Origin: an uncultured Bacilli bacterium
Lineage (GTDB): Bacteria > Bacillota_I > Bacilli_A > RF39 > UBA660
Assembly: GCA_944329375.1 (NCBI GenBank)
Contig: CALVIB010000001.1
Coordinates: forward strand, 62,001-126,000
Length of the DNA: 64,000 nt
Direction: 5' to 3'
The translations under genes were made by a program, and so were the position numbers. Below the pieces are notes generated by a model. That model did not search any database. It saw only the letters and a list, made by a program, of their open reading frames with translations, and was not told where the DNA came from. Below, piece after piece: positions 1 to 8,515 of this stretch. Position 1 is the stretch's first letter. Each line of letters begins with the position of its first letter.

Positions 1-2
1 AT

Positions 3-953
3 GCAACAAGTGAAAATACTATATCTCCCAAAACAAATTATAAAAATGCATCAGATTTTTTTGAAGAAGCTCGAGGCCAGAACAATAATTATGGCATTGA
101 CCAAGGTGTTTTCAGAAAACTATCACCTTTAGATGAAGCATATAAAAATGTAAGAACTTATTTATTAGATATGGGATTTAGTAGAATAGATACATTAGAA
201 ATTATGACAACCATTAATTCAACTGGTGTATGTTCTTATGCAGAATTTGCAAATGAAATAATGAACACTTATAAAAATTCACCAACTGAATTTGAAAGAA
301 TATTTGGTTATCCAATGTATACTAGTTCTGGACAACTCAATGACAGCCAGTTACTTATGGATTTATATGTTTTTGCTAATAATACCGATAATGGTGGTCG
401 TTTATTTCAACCTCAAGACAATACAATAAAAATTGTTAATCACGATACATCAAATCAATCATATTATTGGCACGGTTTAAGATATGAAAAAAATACTAAA
501 TTAATTAGCTCATTTCTTCAATCAAAAGACCCTAATTTAACTTACGAAGTAGAGTATCTTGGACATCGTTCTGAAAACTCAATTGGAAATAATTTTGATG
601 CAATGACAGGAGAACCAGTATTAGATAATTTTGATAGTGTGACTGGTGAAAAGATATTATATGATACTAACAATTTGAAAGCAAGAGTTGACACCGCTTT
701 AAGTGATAATCAAAATGTTGGAATGACCATTTGGCCACCAAAACATACAGGTCATATTACCCTTCATGGAATGGCTGATGGTGTAAAAGATGTTTCAACT
801 TCCCAATGGGATGGAGAAGATGGACATGCAATTTTTGTTACAGGAACAAATGACCAAGGAATTATTGTTAGTTCATGGGGAGAACAATATCGTATTGATT
901 GGAAGGACTTAGAATTCTCACAATTTTCAATAGCTGCATCTACCATAAAGTAA
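3..953 (+). CDS. C-terminal part of a probable secreted cysteine-protease-fold protein (5' end outside window)
   Basis: The reading frame is open from the first bases of the window, so the gene starts upstream; 316 residues are visible. A Cys in TGVCSYAEFAN (about visible residue 77), a His in GHAIFVTG (about 276) and SSWGEQYRIDW just after it have the order of a papain/C39-like fold (Cys, His, then a polar residue before Trp-Gly). The next genes include a DUF4176 protein, a family usually found in Firmicutes type VII secretion loci. I therefore infer the end of a type VII-associated effector or surface protein. The domain call is by eye, and activity is not shown. Confidence 0.5.
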   Translation, partial: ATSENTISPKTNYKNASDFFEEARGQNNNYGIDQGVFRKLSPLDEAYKNVRTYLLDMGFSRIDTLEIMTTINSTGVCSYAEFANEIMNTYKNSPTEFERIFGYPMYTSSGQLNDSQLLMDLYVFANNTDNGGRLFQPQDNTIKIVNHDTSNQSYYWHGLRYEKNTKLISSFLQSKDPNLTYEVEYLGHRSENSIGNNFDAMTGEPVLDNFDSVTGEKILYDTNNLKARVDTALSDNQNVGMTIWPPKHTGHITLHGMADGVKDVSTSQWDGEDGHAIFVTGTNDQGIIVSSWGEQYRIDWKDLEFSQFSIAASTIK

Positions 954-966
954 AGGAGGAACAAAA

Positions 967-1677
967 ATGTATAAAATTATTACAAAAGAAGATTTTGCAA
1001 CATCAGTATCGGAATTTGATATAAATAAACTTTCTGATACTGAAGTCCAAAATTATTTAAATTTGAGTACATTATATAGATTATTGTTAAATGAATATAT
1101 AAAACAATTAGGATTAGAAAATTGTGAAAATGCTATTAAAAATAGTGAATTAAAATTTATACCCATAAACACCTCAAAACAAGACTTTTATCAATATTAC
1201 AATAATAGTAATTTAGATTATTATTATATTAGAAACAATATATATATAAATCGTTTAAACGAAAAAGAAAAAGAATATTTACAAAAAAAATTAAATTCAC
1301 ATGATTATTCACTAAATAATCAAGATATCAATTTTATTTCTCAAACACTATGCAAAGTAATTAAAGAAGTTCATGACAATACATCAGAACCATTTGATGT
1401 AAATTTTGGACCATTATCTACAAACTTTTTTGCACCAAATAATGCATTGGTAATTGGATTTAGATATGATATGTTTAATGATAATGGAATGGATGAAGAT
1501 ACATTTGTTGATAATTATGAAAAACAAAGAGAATTTTGCTTGAGTTTAAATGAACAATTAGAAATAGAGATACAAAATAGATTACAAATCCCAGTTAAAG
1601 TTATTGAATATGATGAAAATTCAATAAAAAAAAATCAAAATTATAATAATTTAGAAATGAAAGGAAGGGTAAAATGA
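967..1677 (+). CDS. Hypothetical protein in the type VII-like locus, possible immunity or accessory protein
   Basis: This is a 236-residue acidic and Asn-rich protein with no signal peptide or membrane segment that I can see. A strong AAAGGAGG site lies just before the ATG, 13 bp after the preceding gene. The stop overlaps the next start (ATGA), so it is translated in one operon between the putative effector and the DUF4176 gene. That position would fit an immunity or chaperone role, but this is inference from context only. I do not recognise its family. Confidence 0.6.
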   Translation: MYKIITKEDFATSVSEFDINKLSDTEVQNYLNLSTLYRLLLNEYIKQLGLENCENAIKNSELKFIPINTSKQDFYQYYNNSNLDYYYIRNNIYINRLNEKEKEYLQKKLNSHDYSLNNQDINFISQTLCKVIKEVHDNTSEPFDVNFGPLSTNFFAPNNALVIGFRYDMFNDNGMDEDTFVDNYEKQREFCLSLNEQLEIEIQNRLQIPVKVIEYDENSIKKNQNYNNLEMKGRVK

Positions 1678-2006
1678 AAGAAAAGTATTTACCAATAGGG
1701 AGTGTTGTAACACTTAAAGATGCAACAAAAAAAATCATGATAATTGGATATTGTCCAGTAGAAAAAGAACGCAATCAAATGTATGACTATAGTGCATGCT
1801 TATATCCAGAAGGTGTAATTGATTCAAATAGAATATTATTATTTAATCATAACCAAATTGCTACAATCCATTTTATAGGATTAGAAGATGAAGAACAAAA
1901 ACAAAATAACGAAAAATTAAAAGAGTTAGTTAATAATATGACTAATTTACAAGAAATAAAATTACCACAAAACAATGATAATGTCGAAACTTTAAATGTT
2001 AATTAA
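1674..2006 (+). CDS. DUF4176 family protein
   Basis: The 110-residue protein begins YLPIGSVVTLKDATKKIMIIG and continues with a YDYSACLYPEGV stretch and an HNQIATIHFIGLEDEEQ stretch. This is the typical DUF4176 pattern: a small beta-rich domain encoded beside type VII secretion effectors in Firmicutes. Its start overlaps the previous stop by 4 bp, so the two genes are translationally coupled. The biochemical role of the family is unknown. The C-terminal 35 residues are low-complexity and Asn-rich. The family call is from memory of the motif, without a profile search. Confidence 0.75.
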   Translation: MKEKYLPIGSVVTLKDATKKIMIIGYCPVEKERNQMYDYSACLYPEGVIDSNRILLFNHNQIATIHFIGLEDEEQKQNNEKLKELVNNMTNLQEIKLPQNNDNVETLNVN

Positions 2007-2120
2007 ATTTATTTCAAAAAAAGTAAAGATGAAATATATATTAATATCATATAACAACTAATGAAAGTGGACTGTAGGCTATAGCCTATAATCCAAGTCA
2101 TAAACCAACAAACCAAAAAA

Positions 2121-2150
2121 AGACTTGGAAAATTTAAATTCCAAGTTTTT
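2121..2150. terminator. Bidirectional terminator between convergent genes
   Basis: An 8-bp perfect stem (ACTTGGAA / TTCCAAGT, 2123-2130 with 2139-2146) is flanked by A-rich sequence on the left and a T-run on the right. It can end the DUF4176 operon on the plus strand and the small coiled-coil gene on the minus strand. Confidence 0.75.
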
Positions 2151-2421
2151 ACATCATCTGATAATTAGATGAATTATAATTATTATAAGATTTATTAATA
2201 GTATTCTCTAATCTAGTAACTCGTTGTTCCAAATTACTTATTTCATTAGATAAAGCACTTAAATCATTACTGTTTATGGTACTTTGAACACTTGTAAGTG
2301 GAACATTCATGTTGTTGGGCATCGGAATCATTTGTCCAGGCATAACCATACCTCCAAAATTAGGTACCATTTGAGGATAAACTGGATAGGCCATTCCCCC
2401 ACAATCGCGCTCTTTTTTCAT
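2149..2421 (-). CDS. Small Met/Pro-rich coiled-coil protein
   Basis: This 90-residue protein has an N-terminal Met/Pro/Gly-rich half (YPVYPQMVPNFGGMVMPGQ). Its C-terminal half has a heptad-like coiled coil (LSNEISNLEQRVTRLENTIN) and an Asn/Tyr-rich tail. A strong AAAGGAG site precedes the ATG. It is transcribed divergently from trmB across about 80 bp. I do not recognise a named family. The composition would suit a small spore-coat or surface scaffold peptide in a spore former, but that is speculation. Confidence 0.6.
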   Translation of the reverse strand: MKKERDCGGMAYPVYPQMVPNFGGMVMPGQMIPMPNNMNVPLTSVQSTINSNDLSALSNEISNLEQRVTRLENTINKSYNNYNSSNYQMM

Positions 2422-2503
2422 ATCTACTAGCTCCTTTCATTTAAATTATATGCTTTTATTTATTTTTAGTGAGCATTTATGTTATAATATTAACGGTGAT
2501 AAC

Positions 2504-3130
2504 ATGAGATTAAGAAACATCAAAAACGCCAAAGAAAAAATAAATTTATCTCCATACATCATTCAAAATCCAGAAAAATATAAAGGAAAATATAAAGAAA
2601 TTTTTAAAAACAACAATAAAATTCATATAGAAATAGGTATGGGTAAAGGAGATTTTATTATTAATATGGCTGAAAAATACCCAAATATAAATTTTATTGG
2701 CATAGAAAAATTTGATAGTGTTATTCTAAGAGCTACTCAAAAACTTGAAAATATAAAATTGTCAAATTTAAAATTAATTAGATTTGATGCAACTAAAATA
2801 GAAGATATATTTGAAAAAGAAATAGAAACTATATATTTAAACTTTTCCGACCCATGGCCAAAAAATAGACATGAAGATAGAAGATTGACAAGTAAAAAAT
2901 TTTTAGAAAGATATGATAATATCTTTAAAAATAAATCCAAAATAATTCAAAAAACAGATAATAGACATTTATTTGAGTATTCATTAAAATCTTTTACCGA
3001 TTATGGTTATAAAATAAATGATATATCATTAAATCTTCATGAAGATAAGTTAGATAATATAGAAACAGAATATGAAAAGCGTTTTGTCGCACTTAATTTT
3101 CCTATTTATATGGTTGAAGTAGAAAAATAG
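2504..3130 (+). CDS. trmB: tRNA (guanine-N7-)-methyltransferase
   Basis: The enzyme makes m7G46 in the variable loop of tRNA using S-adenosylmethionine. The 208-residue protein carries the SAM-binding motif EIGMGKGDFI (about residues 43-52), the family signature LNFSDPWPKNRHEDRRL and the C-terminal TEYEKRF motif. All are typical of TrmB, and the length is normal. I chose the ATG at 2504 (MRLRNIKNAKE) because a GGTGAT site sits just upstream. The frame extends another 18 codons upstream but has no ribosome site there. It is a single gene with its own start region. Confidence 0.93.
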   Translation: MRLRNIKNAKEKINLSPYIIQNPEKYKGKYKEIFKNNNKIHIEIGMGKGDFIINMAEKYPNINFIGIEKFDSVILRATQKLENIKLSNLKLIRFDATKIEDIFEKEIETIYLNFSDPWPKNRHEDRRLTSKKFLERYDNIFKNKSKIIQKTDNRHLFEYSLKSFTDYGYKINDISLNLHEDKLDNIETEYEKRFVALNFPIYMVEVEK

Positions 3131-3212
3131 ACATAATTTTACATGTAAACTAAGTACTTTATTAGTAAAATGAGGTAAAATTTGGTATAATTTAAAGTAA
3201 GCAGGTGTATAT

Positions 3213-3815
3213 ATGAAGAAAATAATTCTTTTAGGACTAGTAACCTTAATTCTAACTGGCTGTACAATAGTTAGAATTGACACAACTAGTATTGATAATA
3301 TAGTTGATGTCATATTATCCAAAGAAAATACTTTATATAACCGTGTGGGACGAGGATATAAGTATTACGTACCAAGAGGAGTAACTTATATTGATAGTAG
3401 TGGAACTAATGATAAACTTTATTCAAATGGGGTGTACTATTATTTATACTTAGATGAAATTAGTTATTATTATCAAAAATCAGTGAATTATAAAGAAAAT
3501 AATAACAAATATTATTCAAAAAAAATAAATAATAATGGTAACATTGGTTATCTGGAAATAACTAAGCAAAAAGATTTGTACTTAATTGAATTCGTTTACA
3601 ATTATGCAAAAATAGAAGCTTTAGTACCAAAAGAAGATATAAATAATACCGTTTTAAATAGCTCATACATTTTATCGACAATAAAATACAATAACAATAT
3701 AATAAAATTATCATTAGAAGATGACTTCTTGAAGACTAAAGAAGAAAAATATAGTGTATTTAGTTCGAAAAATGAAGAAAGTGACAATAGTTTTTTAAAT
3801 TATAAAGAAGATTAG
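3213..3815 (+). CDS. Putative lipoprotein of unknown function
   Basis: This 200-residue protein has a lipoprotein signal peptide, MKKIILLGLVTLILTGC, with the lipobox LTGC (Cys 17). After cleavage it should be anchored to the outer face of the membrane. The mature part is rich in Tyr, Asn and Lys, and no enzymatic motif is visible. It is followed closely by two genes for a low-complexity protein and membrane proteins, with which it probably forms an operon (3213-5330). I do not recognise the mature domain. Confidence 0.75.
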   Translation: MKKIILLGLVTLILTGCTIVRIDTTSIDNIVDVILSKENTLYNRVGRGYKYYVPRGVTYIDSSGTNDKLYSNGVYYYLYLDEISYYYQKSVNYKENNNKYYSKKINNNGNIGYLEITKQKDLYLIEFVYNYAKIEALVPKEDINNTVLNSSYILSTIKYNNNIIKLSLEDDFLKTKEEKYSVFSSKNEESDNSFLNYKED

Positions 3816-3827
3816 AGGTGTAATTAT

Positions 3828-4643
3828 ATGGGACTAATAGATAAATTTAAAAATTTATTTACTGAAGAAGTAGAAGTAGAAGAAAAAGAAGAAAAAAAAG
3901 AAGGTGTTCAAAAAGAAGTAATTCAAGTTGAAATTCCTTCACCAAAAAAATCTCGTTCAGAAATATATGCTAAAGAGGAGCCAAAACAAGCTGATTCAAT
4001 TGATATAGAGTCAAGTCAACCAAAAAAAGATGAATATAAATTTCCATTTTTTGATGATAATGATTTTGAGTCAATTGATGTAAAACCAGAGCCAAAAAAA
4101 GAAAAAAATAAAACTAGTAGAAATGATATATATAATCCAACCAAAGAAGAAAAAAGGGTATTTAGACCATCTCCAATTATTTCACCAGTATATGGAATTT
4201 TAGATAAAGGATATCAGCAAAATGAACATACATCGAGAAATGATGGAAGGTCATCTTATTATAGTTCCAAAGAGGCCAATGTTGATGCTATTAGAAATAA
4301 AGCCTATGGAGGTCTAGAAGCTGATATAGAAACAACATTATTTGGAAGTAATAGAGTTTTATTTAATGAAAAAGATAGTTCAAAAGATGATAGTATTGAC
4401 AAGATAGAATCAGAAATGAAAACAAACAATATTGAAGAAGATTTTGAATTTAATTCAAATACCATAAGTGAAAAACCACGACATGGCTCAATTAAAGAAG
4501 ATGATTTAACTGATTTAATCGAAGAAGAAATGGATAAAAATGTTGATGAAATAACACCAAAACAAAAAAAAGGACCGAGAAAAATAAGTGATGAAGAATT
4601 ATTTAATTTAATTGACTCTATGTATGAAAAGGAGAATAAATAA
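3828..4643 (+). CDS. Acidic low-complexity protein with a conserved PSPIISPVYG core motif
   Basis: The 271 residues start with MGLIDKFKNLFTEE, which could be an amphipathic membrane-targeting helix. Long Glu/Lys-rich linkers follow, with the short repeated motif SR(S/N)(E/D)IY (SRSEIYAKEE, SRNDIYNPTKEE). A central block reads FRPSPIISPVYGILDKGY and the C-terminal block reads ISDEELFNLIDSMYEKE. The motif blocks look like peptide docking sites on a disordered scaffold, as in cell-division adaptors. That is inference, and I do not recognise a named family. Its stop overlaps the next start (TAATG). Confidence 0.65.
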   Translation: MGLIDKFKNLFTEEVEVEEKEEKKEGVQKEVIQVEIPSPKKSRSEIYAKEEPKQADSIDIESSQPKKDEYKFPFFDDNDFESIDVKPEPKKEKNKTSRNDIYNPTKEEKRVFRPSPIISPVYGILDKGYQQNEHTSRNDGRSSYYSSKEANVDAIRNKAYGGLEADIETTLFGSNRVLFNEKDSSKDDSIDKIESEMKTNNIEEDFEFNSNTISEKPRHGSIKEDDLTDLIEEEMDKNVDEITPKQKKGPRKISDEELFNLIDSMYEKENK

Positions 4644-4936
4644 TGATGATTAATTTTTCTGATGTATTATCTATATTATTTTACATATTATTAATTGTCC
4701 TAGTAATTGCTTTAATCATTTTAGTTATTAATGCAATTAAAACGTTAGATAAAGTTGATAAACTAGTTGATGATGTCAGCCAAAAATCTAGAAAATTAAA
4801 TGGATTATTTTGTATTATTGATAACACAACCGATGCCGTAGTTGGATTTAGTGACACCATTGTTAGTTTCTTATCTAATGCCATTGGAAAAATCTTTAAT
4901 AGAAAGAAGGAAAAAGAAAATGACCAAGAAAAGTAA
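4643..4936 (+). CDS. Small membrane protein, DUF948-like
   Basis: The 97 residues comprise one N-terminal membrane segment (about residues 8-32), then a helical Lys/Asp-rich region (TLDKVDKLVDDVSQKSRKL) and a basic tail. The layout resembles DUF948 proteins, which are often encoded next to YtxH proteins in Bacilli. The start overlaps the previous stop, and the 3' end overlaps the next gene by 17 bp, so the three genes appear tightly coupled. The function is unknown. Confidence 0.65.
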   Translation: MMINFSDVLSILFYILLIVLVIALIILVINAIKTLDKVDKLVDDVSQKSRKLNGLFCIIDNTTDAVVGFSDTIVSFLSNAIGKIFNRKKEKENDQEK

Positions 4937-5330
4937 AGGAATTGGAAAATTAGTTGTCGGAGCTGGAATAGGAGCCGCTTTAGGATTGTTATTTGCACCC
5001 AAAAAAGGCTCAGAAACTAGAGAAGACTTAAAAAAAATGTTTGATGATTTAGTAAACAAAGTAAAAAATATTGATATGGATGATGTTAAAGAAAATGTTG
5101 AAAATAAAATAGCTGAATTAAAAGAAGGAATAGCTGAATTAGATAAAGAAACAGTCTTAGCAGAAGCAAAAAAACAAGCAAAAAAACTTCAAAATGCCGC
5201 AGAAGAATTAGTTGATTATGCTATTGAAAAAGGAACTCCAGTTATCGAAAAATCAGCAAACGCTATCAAGAAAAAGGTAATTGAAGTTTCTAAAAATGTA
5301 ATTGCTAAATTGGAAAAGGAAACAAAATAG
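4920..5330 (+). CDS. YtxH domain-containing protein
   Basis: The 136 residues show the classical YtxH start: a Gly/Ala-rich membrane segment with GIGAALGLLFAPKKGSETRE (about residues 12-32), then a long Lys/Glu/Ala-rich helix typical of this family. YtxH proteins in Bacillus are general-stress-linked membrane proteins of unknown biochemistry. The start at 4920 is chosen because AGAAGG lies upstream; the frame runs further upstream inside the previous gene without a ribosome site. A weak 4-bp hairpin with a T-run (5331-5351) may be the terminator. Confidence 0.82.
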   Translation: MTKKSKGIGKLVVGAGIGAALGLLFAPKKGSETREDLKKMFDDLVNKVKNIDMDDVKENVENKIAELKEGIAELDKETVLAEAKKQAKKLQNAAEELVDYAIEKGTPVIEKSANAIKKKVIEVSKNVIAKLEKETK

Positions 5331-5356
5331 TCACTTCAGTGATTATTTTTTGATTT

Positions 5357-5941
5357 ATGGCAAAAAAACATATTTTAATGATACAAACATTTATAAAAGT
5401 AATGTTTGGTTTTAAAAAAGAAATAGAAGCAGTTACACCTGATAATTATTATCCAAGCATATACAAAATAGATTATCAAACCTTAAAAAAAGAAAACATT
5501 AATACATTATTATTCGATATTGATAACACAATCACTAAAGTTGATGACCTAAACGTTCCTCAAGAAACAATTGAACTAATGGAAAATTTAAAAAAACAAG
5601 AATTTAAAATCTTACTATTTTCTAATAACCACCAGCAAAGAGCCTTTCCAGTCGCCCAAAAATTAAATCTTCCATTATTATCTGATGCAGGAAAACCAGA
5701 AAAAAAAGCTTATGCTAAAGCATTAAATATATTAAATTCTACTAAAGAAAATACTGCCGCAATTGGAGATCAATTACTTTCTGATGTTGTTGGTGCCAAA
5801 AAATATGGGATAAAAGCTATATTAGTTGACCAATTATCTAAAGAAAATAACATTCAAACTGGACTAGCTCAAAAATTACAAAAATATATGATAAAAAAAC
5901 TTAGTAAATATAAACTTTTCAAAATTGGTAATTATTATTGA
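5357..5941 (+). CDS. yqeG: YqeG-family HAD IIIA-type phosphatase
   Basis: The 194-residue protein carries the HAD nucleophile motif FDIDNTIT (about residues 52-59), the second motif FSNN, and GDQLLSDVVGAKKYG near the C-terminus for Mg binding. This is the pattern of YqeG, a HAD phosphatase usually found near ribosome-assembly and shikimate genes in Bacilli. Its substrate is not established. No clear ribosome site precedes the ATG at 5357 or the alternative at 5378, so the exact start is uncertain. Confidence 0.85.
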   Translation: MAKKHILMIQTFIKVMFGFKKEIEAVTPDNYYPSIYKIDYQTLKKENINTLLFDIDNTITKVDDLNVPQETIELMENLKKQEFKILLFSNNHQQRAFPVAQKLNLPLLSDAGKPEKKAYAKALNILNSTKENTAAIGDQLLSDVVGAKKYGIKAILVDQLSKENNIQTGLAQKLQKYMIKKLSKYKLFKIGNYY

Positions 5942-5988
5942 TTTTTTAGATAAATTCATATATTATATTTAGCACGAGGTGGAAATAT

Positions 5989-6549
5989 ATGAATATTGAT
6001 AGAAGAAAATTCTTGTATTTAGTAGGAGGTACTTTAAGCCTTTTAAGTATTGGAATTTTATCTGGTTGTGAACAAAGCGAAGAAGATAAGTATGAGGAAG
6101 TCCTAAATGATTTGTGGTTAGCAAAATTTACATATGGAGATGGTTATCAAGAATATCGTGTTGTTGGACTTACAAATGATAGACTTTCTAAAGGATATCC
6201 AATAGAAAATTATGCCTATGAAATATCTGAGAATCTTGCCGATACTATCATCCCATCTGCTCGTGGCGATTATCCAAATGTTATATATTCAGCTAGAACA
6301 GGGGTTTACAAAACAGATGATGAACCGTTTACAGATTCAGAAAGTATTCAAAGTGATGAGCCCATTACTCAAGTCGATTATATTGTTAAACTAAAAGACC
6401 AAATTTTTTATCTCACTAATCATAATCATGAAGATAAAAACTATACTTTATCAGAGATAGAAGATATCGCCCAAAAATATATTGAAAAAGAAAATTTAGA
6501 AAAATTACCATTCTATAAAACAGAAAAAACAAAAGAACAAACTAAATGA
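5989..6549 (+). CDS. Lipoprotein with a twin-arginine-like signal
   Basis: This 186-residue protein starts MNIDRRKFLYLVGG, continues with a hydrophobic stretch and ends its signal at the lipobox LSGC (Cys about residue 27). The DRRKFL core matches the Tat consensus (S/T-R-R-x-F-L), so the protein may be a Tat-exported lipoprotein. The mature part is acidic and has no recognised fold. A GAGGTGG site precedes the ATG. It is a monocistronic gene followed by a terminator at 6531-6566. A Sec lipoprotein with a chance RR remains possible. Confidence 0.65.
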   Translation: MNIDRRKFLYLVGGTLSLLSIGILSGCEQSEEDKYEEVLNDLWLAKFTYGDGYQEYRVVGLTNDRLSKGYPIENYAYEISENLADTIIPSARGDYPNVIYSARTGVYKTDDEPFTDSESIQSDEPITQVDYIVKLKDQIFYLTNHNHEDKNYTLSEIEDIAQKYIEKENLEKLPFYKTEKTKEQTK

Positions 6550-6566
6550 ACATAGTTCTTTTTTTT
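6531..6566 (+). terminator. Rho-independent terminator overlapping the lipoprotein stop codon
   Basis: The stem AAAAGAAC / GTTCTTTT has a 16-nt loop containing the stop codon and is followed by eight T residues. Confidence 0.6.
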
Positions 6567-6604
6567 ACTTAAATATTATGATAAAATATACTTGGTGATA
6601 TACT

Positions 6605-7081
6605 ATGAATAAAGTTTTAGAAGTACTAAAAGATATGAATATTAATTATGAAATTATTACTCATCCCGCTGTATATACAACTTGTCAAGCTAATAAATAT
6701 ATTAAAAATAAAGAGAAAATATTTTTTAAAAATTTATTTTTATCTGATAAAAAAAACCAAAACTTTTATTTAATTATTATCGATGATACTAAACGTTTAG
6801 ATATAAAAAAACTAAGTAAAATAATTGGTCAAAGATTACATTTTGCCAAAGAAGAAGATTTAATGAAAAAAATAAAATTAAAGCCAGGAAGTGTTTCTTT
6901 ATTTGGTCTACTTAATAATCAAGAAAAAGATGTTAAAGTGTTTATCGATAAAAAAGTTAATAAGGAAAATAAAATAAATTTTCATCCAAATGATAATACT
7001 GTAACACTTTTTATATCTATCAATGATATGTTTAAATTTCTAAATAATCTAAAAATTGAATATCAAGTTATAGATTTATAA
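6605..7081 (+). CDS. YbaK/ProX-type aminoacyl-tRNA deacylase domain protein
   Basis: The 158-residue protein fits the prolyl-tRNA synthetase-associated (PrdX/ProX) group of free-standing editing domains. These hydrolyse mischarged tRNA such as Ala-tRNA(Pro). Seen here are an N-terminal NYEIITHPAVYTTCQA stretch, FFKNLFLSDKK, the central Lys-rich RLDIKKLSKIIGQRLHFA and a C-terminal FHPNDNTVTLFIS, all in the family order. The length is normal. A TGGTGA site lies 5' of the ATG. The exact substrate amino acid cannot be read from the sequence. Confidence 0.82.
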   Translation: MNKVLEVLKDMNINYEIITHPAVYTTCQANKYIKNKEKIFFKNLFLSDKKNQNFYLIIIDDTKRLDIKKLSKIIGQRLHFAKEEDLMKKIKLKPGSVSLFGLLNNQEKDVKVFIDKKVNKENKINFHPNDNTVTLFISINDMFKFLNNLKIEYQVIDL

Positions 7082-7123
7082 AACTAAGATATGTTATAAT
7101 CATATATGAAAGTAGGTAAGATC

Positions 7124-7741
7124 ATGGATTTATGGCAATATGAAAAAGACTTGCAATCAAAAGGAATTAAAATCATTGGTGGAACAGATGAAGCAGGTAG
7201 AGGTCCACTCTATGGACCAGTAGTTGCTGCTTGTGTTGTATTACCACAAAACTTTAAACTAGATGGTCTAAATGATTCAAAAAAATTAACCGAAAAAAAG
7301 AGAAATATATTTTATGATTATATTGTAAAAAATACAATTTATGGAATTGGTGTTGTTTTTCCTGAAGAAATAGATAAAATCAATATTTATGAAGCAAGCA
7401 GAAAAGCCATGATTATAGCAATCAAACAAGTCCAAAAACAAATCAAACTAGAATATGTTTTATCCGATGCTATGCCGATAGAAATAGATATCCCTGTATT
7501 ACCCATAGTAAAAGGCGATGCCAAAAGTATCACTATTGCAGCAGCAAGTGTTATTGCAAAAGTTACTAGAGATAGAATGTTATATGAAATAGATAAAAAA
7601 TACCCAGAGTATGGTTTTAAAAACCACAAAGGTTATCCTACAAAAAAACATTTAGAAGCTATAAATAAATATGGATTAATAGATGGATACAGAAAAACTT
7701 ATGGTCCCATAAAAAAATATATAGAAACAGGTCATTGTTAG
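7124..7741 (+). CDS. rnhB: Ribonuclease HII
   Basis: The enzyme cuts the RNA strand of RNA-DNA hybrids and excises single ribonucleotides from DNA. The 205 residues include the catalytic motif GGTDEAGRGPLYGPVVAA, the NDSKKLTEKKR motif, a conserved Asp in LSDA and the C-terminal HKGYPTKKH motif. An extended -10 (TATAAT, 7095-7100) places transcription start near 7107. The ATG at 7124, with AGTAGG upstream, is therefore a better start than the ATG at 7106. It is followed closely by a small gene and a metallo-beta-lactamase-fold gene. Confidence 0.94.
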   Translation: MDLWQYEKDLQSKGIKIIGGTDEAGRGPLYGPVVAACVVLPQNFKLDGLNDSKKLTEKKRNIFYDYIVKNTIYGIGVVFPEEIDKINIYEASRKAMIIAIKQVQKQIKLEYVLSDAMPIEIDIPVLPIVKGDAKSITIAAASVIAKVTRDRMLYEIDKKYPEYGFKNHKGYPTKKHLEAINKYGLIDGYRKTYGPIKKYIETGHC

Positions 7742-7754
7742 AAAGGATTAAAAT

Positions 7755-7973
7755 ATGATAATAAATGAAAATAATAAAAATACAATTTTAAAAGGTATGG
7801 TAAAACGAGGATTTAATCAAAATCCTAATGAATTAAAAGAAAAATTACAAGCAAATAATAGAATGCTTAATAATTTCAATACTTCTCCAAAAATAAACAC
7901 TACAAATAACAAAGCAAATGTAAGTAATGGTAATTTAAGGAAAATAATAAGTCAATTAAATAACCTAAAATGA
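7755..7973 (+). CDS. Small basic Asn-rich hypothetical protein
   Basis: This 72-residue protein is rich in Asn and Lys, with no membrane segment. A GAAAGGA site precedes the ATG by a good distance, and its stop overlaps the start of the next gene (ATGA). The coupling and the ribosome site support real translation even though the composition is low-complexity. I do not recognise a family. Confidence 0.55.
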   Translation: MIINENNKNTILKGMVKRGFNQNPNELKEKLQANNRMLNNFNTSPKINTTNNKANVSNGNLRKIISQLNNLK

Positions 7974-8479
7974 TAATACATACAATTCCTGTTGGCTACC
8001 TAAAAGCAAATTGCTATATTTTAGAAAAAAACAATAAAGTAATTATCATTGACCCAGGTAGTGAATATGATAAAATATCTCCAGTAATAAAAAACAAAGA
8101 AATAATCAAAATATTAATTACTCACTATCATCAAGACCATATAGGTGCCCTAGAAAATTTTAATAAAAAATTAATATTAAACAATCCAGAAGAAAAATCT
8201 TATTTTTTTCCACCATTTAAATTTAAAGTAATATATACAAAAGGACATACAGCTGATAGTGTTACCTTTTATTTTGAAGAACAAAAAGCCATGTTCACTG
8301 GAGATTTTATATTTAAAGAAAACATTGGTAGAACAGATTTACCTACTGGAAACATAGAAGATATGCGCCAAAGTTTAAAAATCATTAAAAACTATCCAAA
8401 TGACATTATTATTTATCCAGGACATGGACCAAAAACAAATCTGAAACAAGAAAAAGAAAAAAACTACTTTTTAAGATAA
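7970..8479 (+). CDS. Metallo-beta-lactamase-fold hydrolase, glyoxalase II-like
   Basis: The 169 residues show the metal motif THYHQDHIG (about residues 45-53), GHTADSVTF, FTGDFIFKENIGRTDL and the C-terminal YPGHGPKT, in the order of YqgX/YcbL-type glyoxalase II-like enzymes. These hydrolyse thioesters such as S-lactoylglutathione-like substrates in the cytosol. The protein is shorter than the usual 205-210 residues because the region between the first and second metal motifs is compact. It is coupled to the small gene upstream by a 4-bp overlap. Confidence 0.85.
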   Translation: MIIHTIPVGYLKANCYILEKNNKVIIIDPGSEYDKISPVIKNKEIIKILITHYHQDHIGALENFNKKLILNNPEEKSYFFPPFKFKVIYTKGHTADSVTFYFEEQKAMFTGDFIFKENIGRTDLPTGNIEDMRQSLKIIKNYPNDIIIYPGHGPKTNLKQEKEKNYFLR

Positions 8480-8515
8480 AAATGTGCTATAATTATAATA
8501 AAAAGGAGGCTAAAA

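Noticed and set aside
3050-3322. 90-codon hydrophobic minus-strand frame between trmB and the lipoprotein gene
   Set aside because: It overlaps the ends of two well-supported genes and has no ribosome site.
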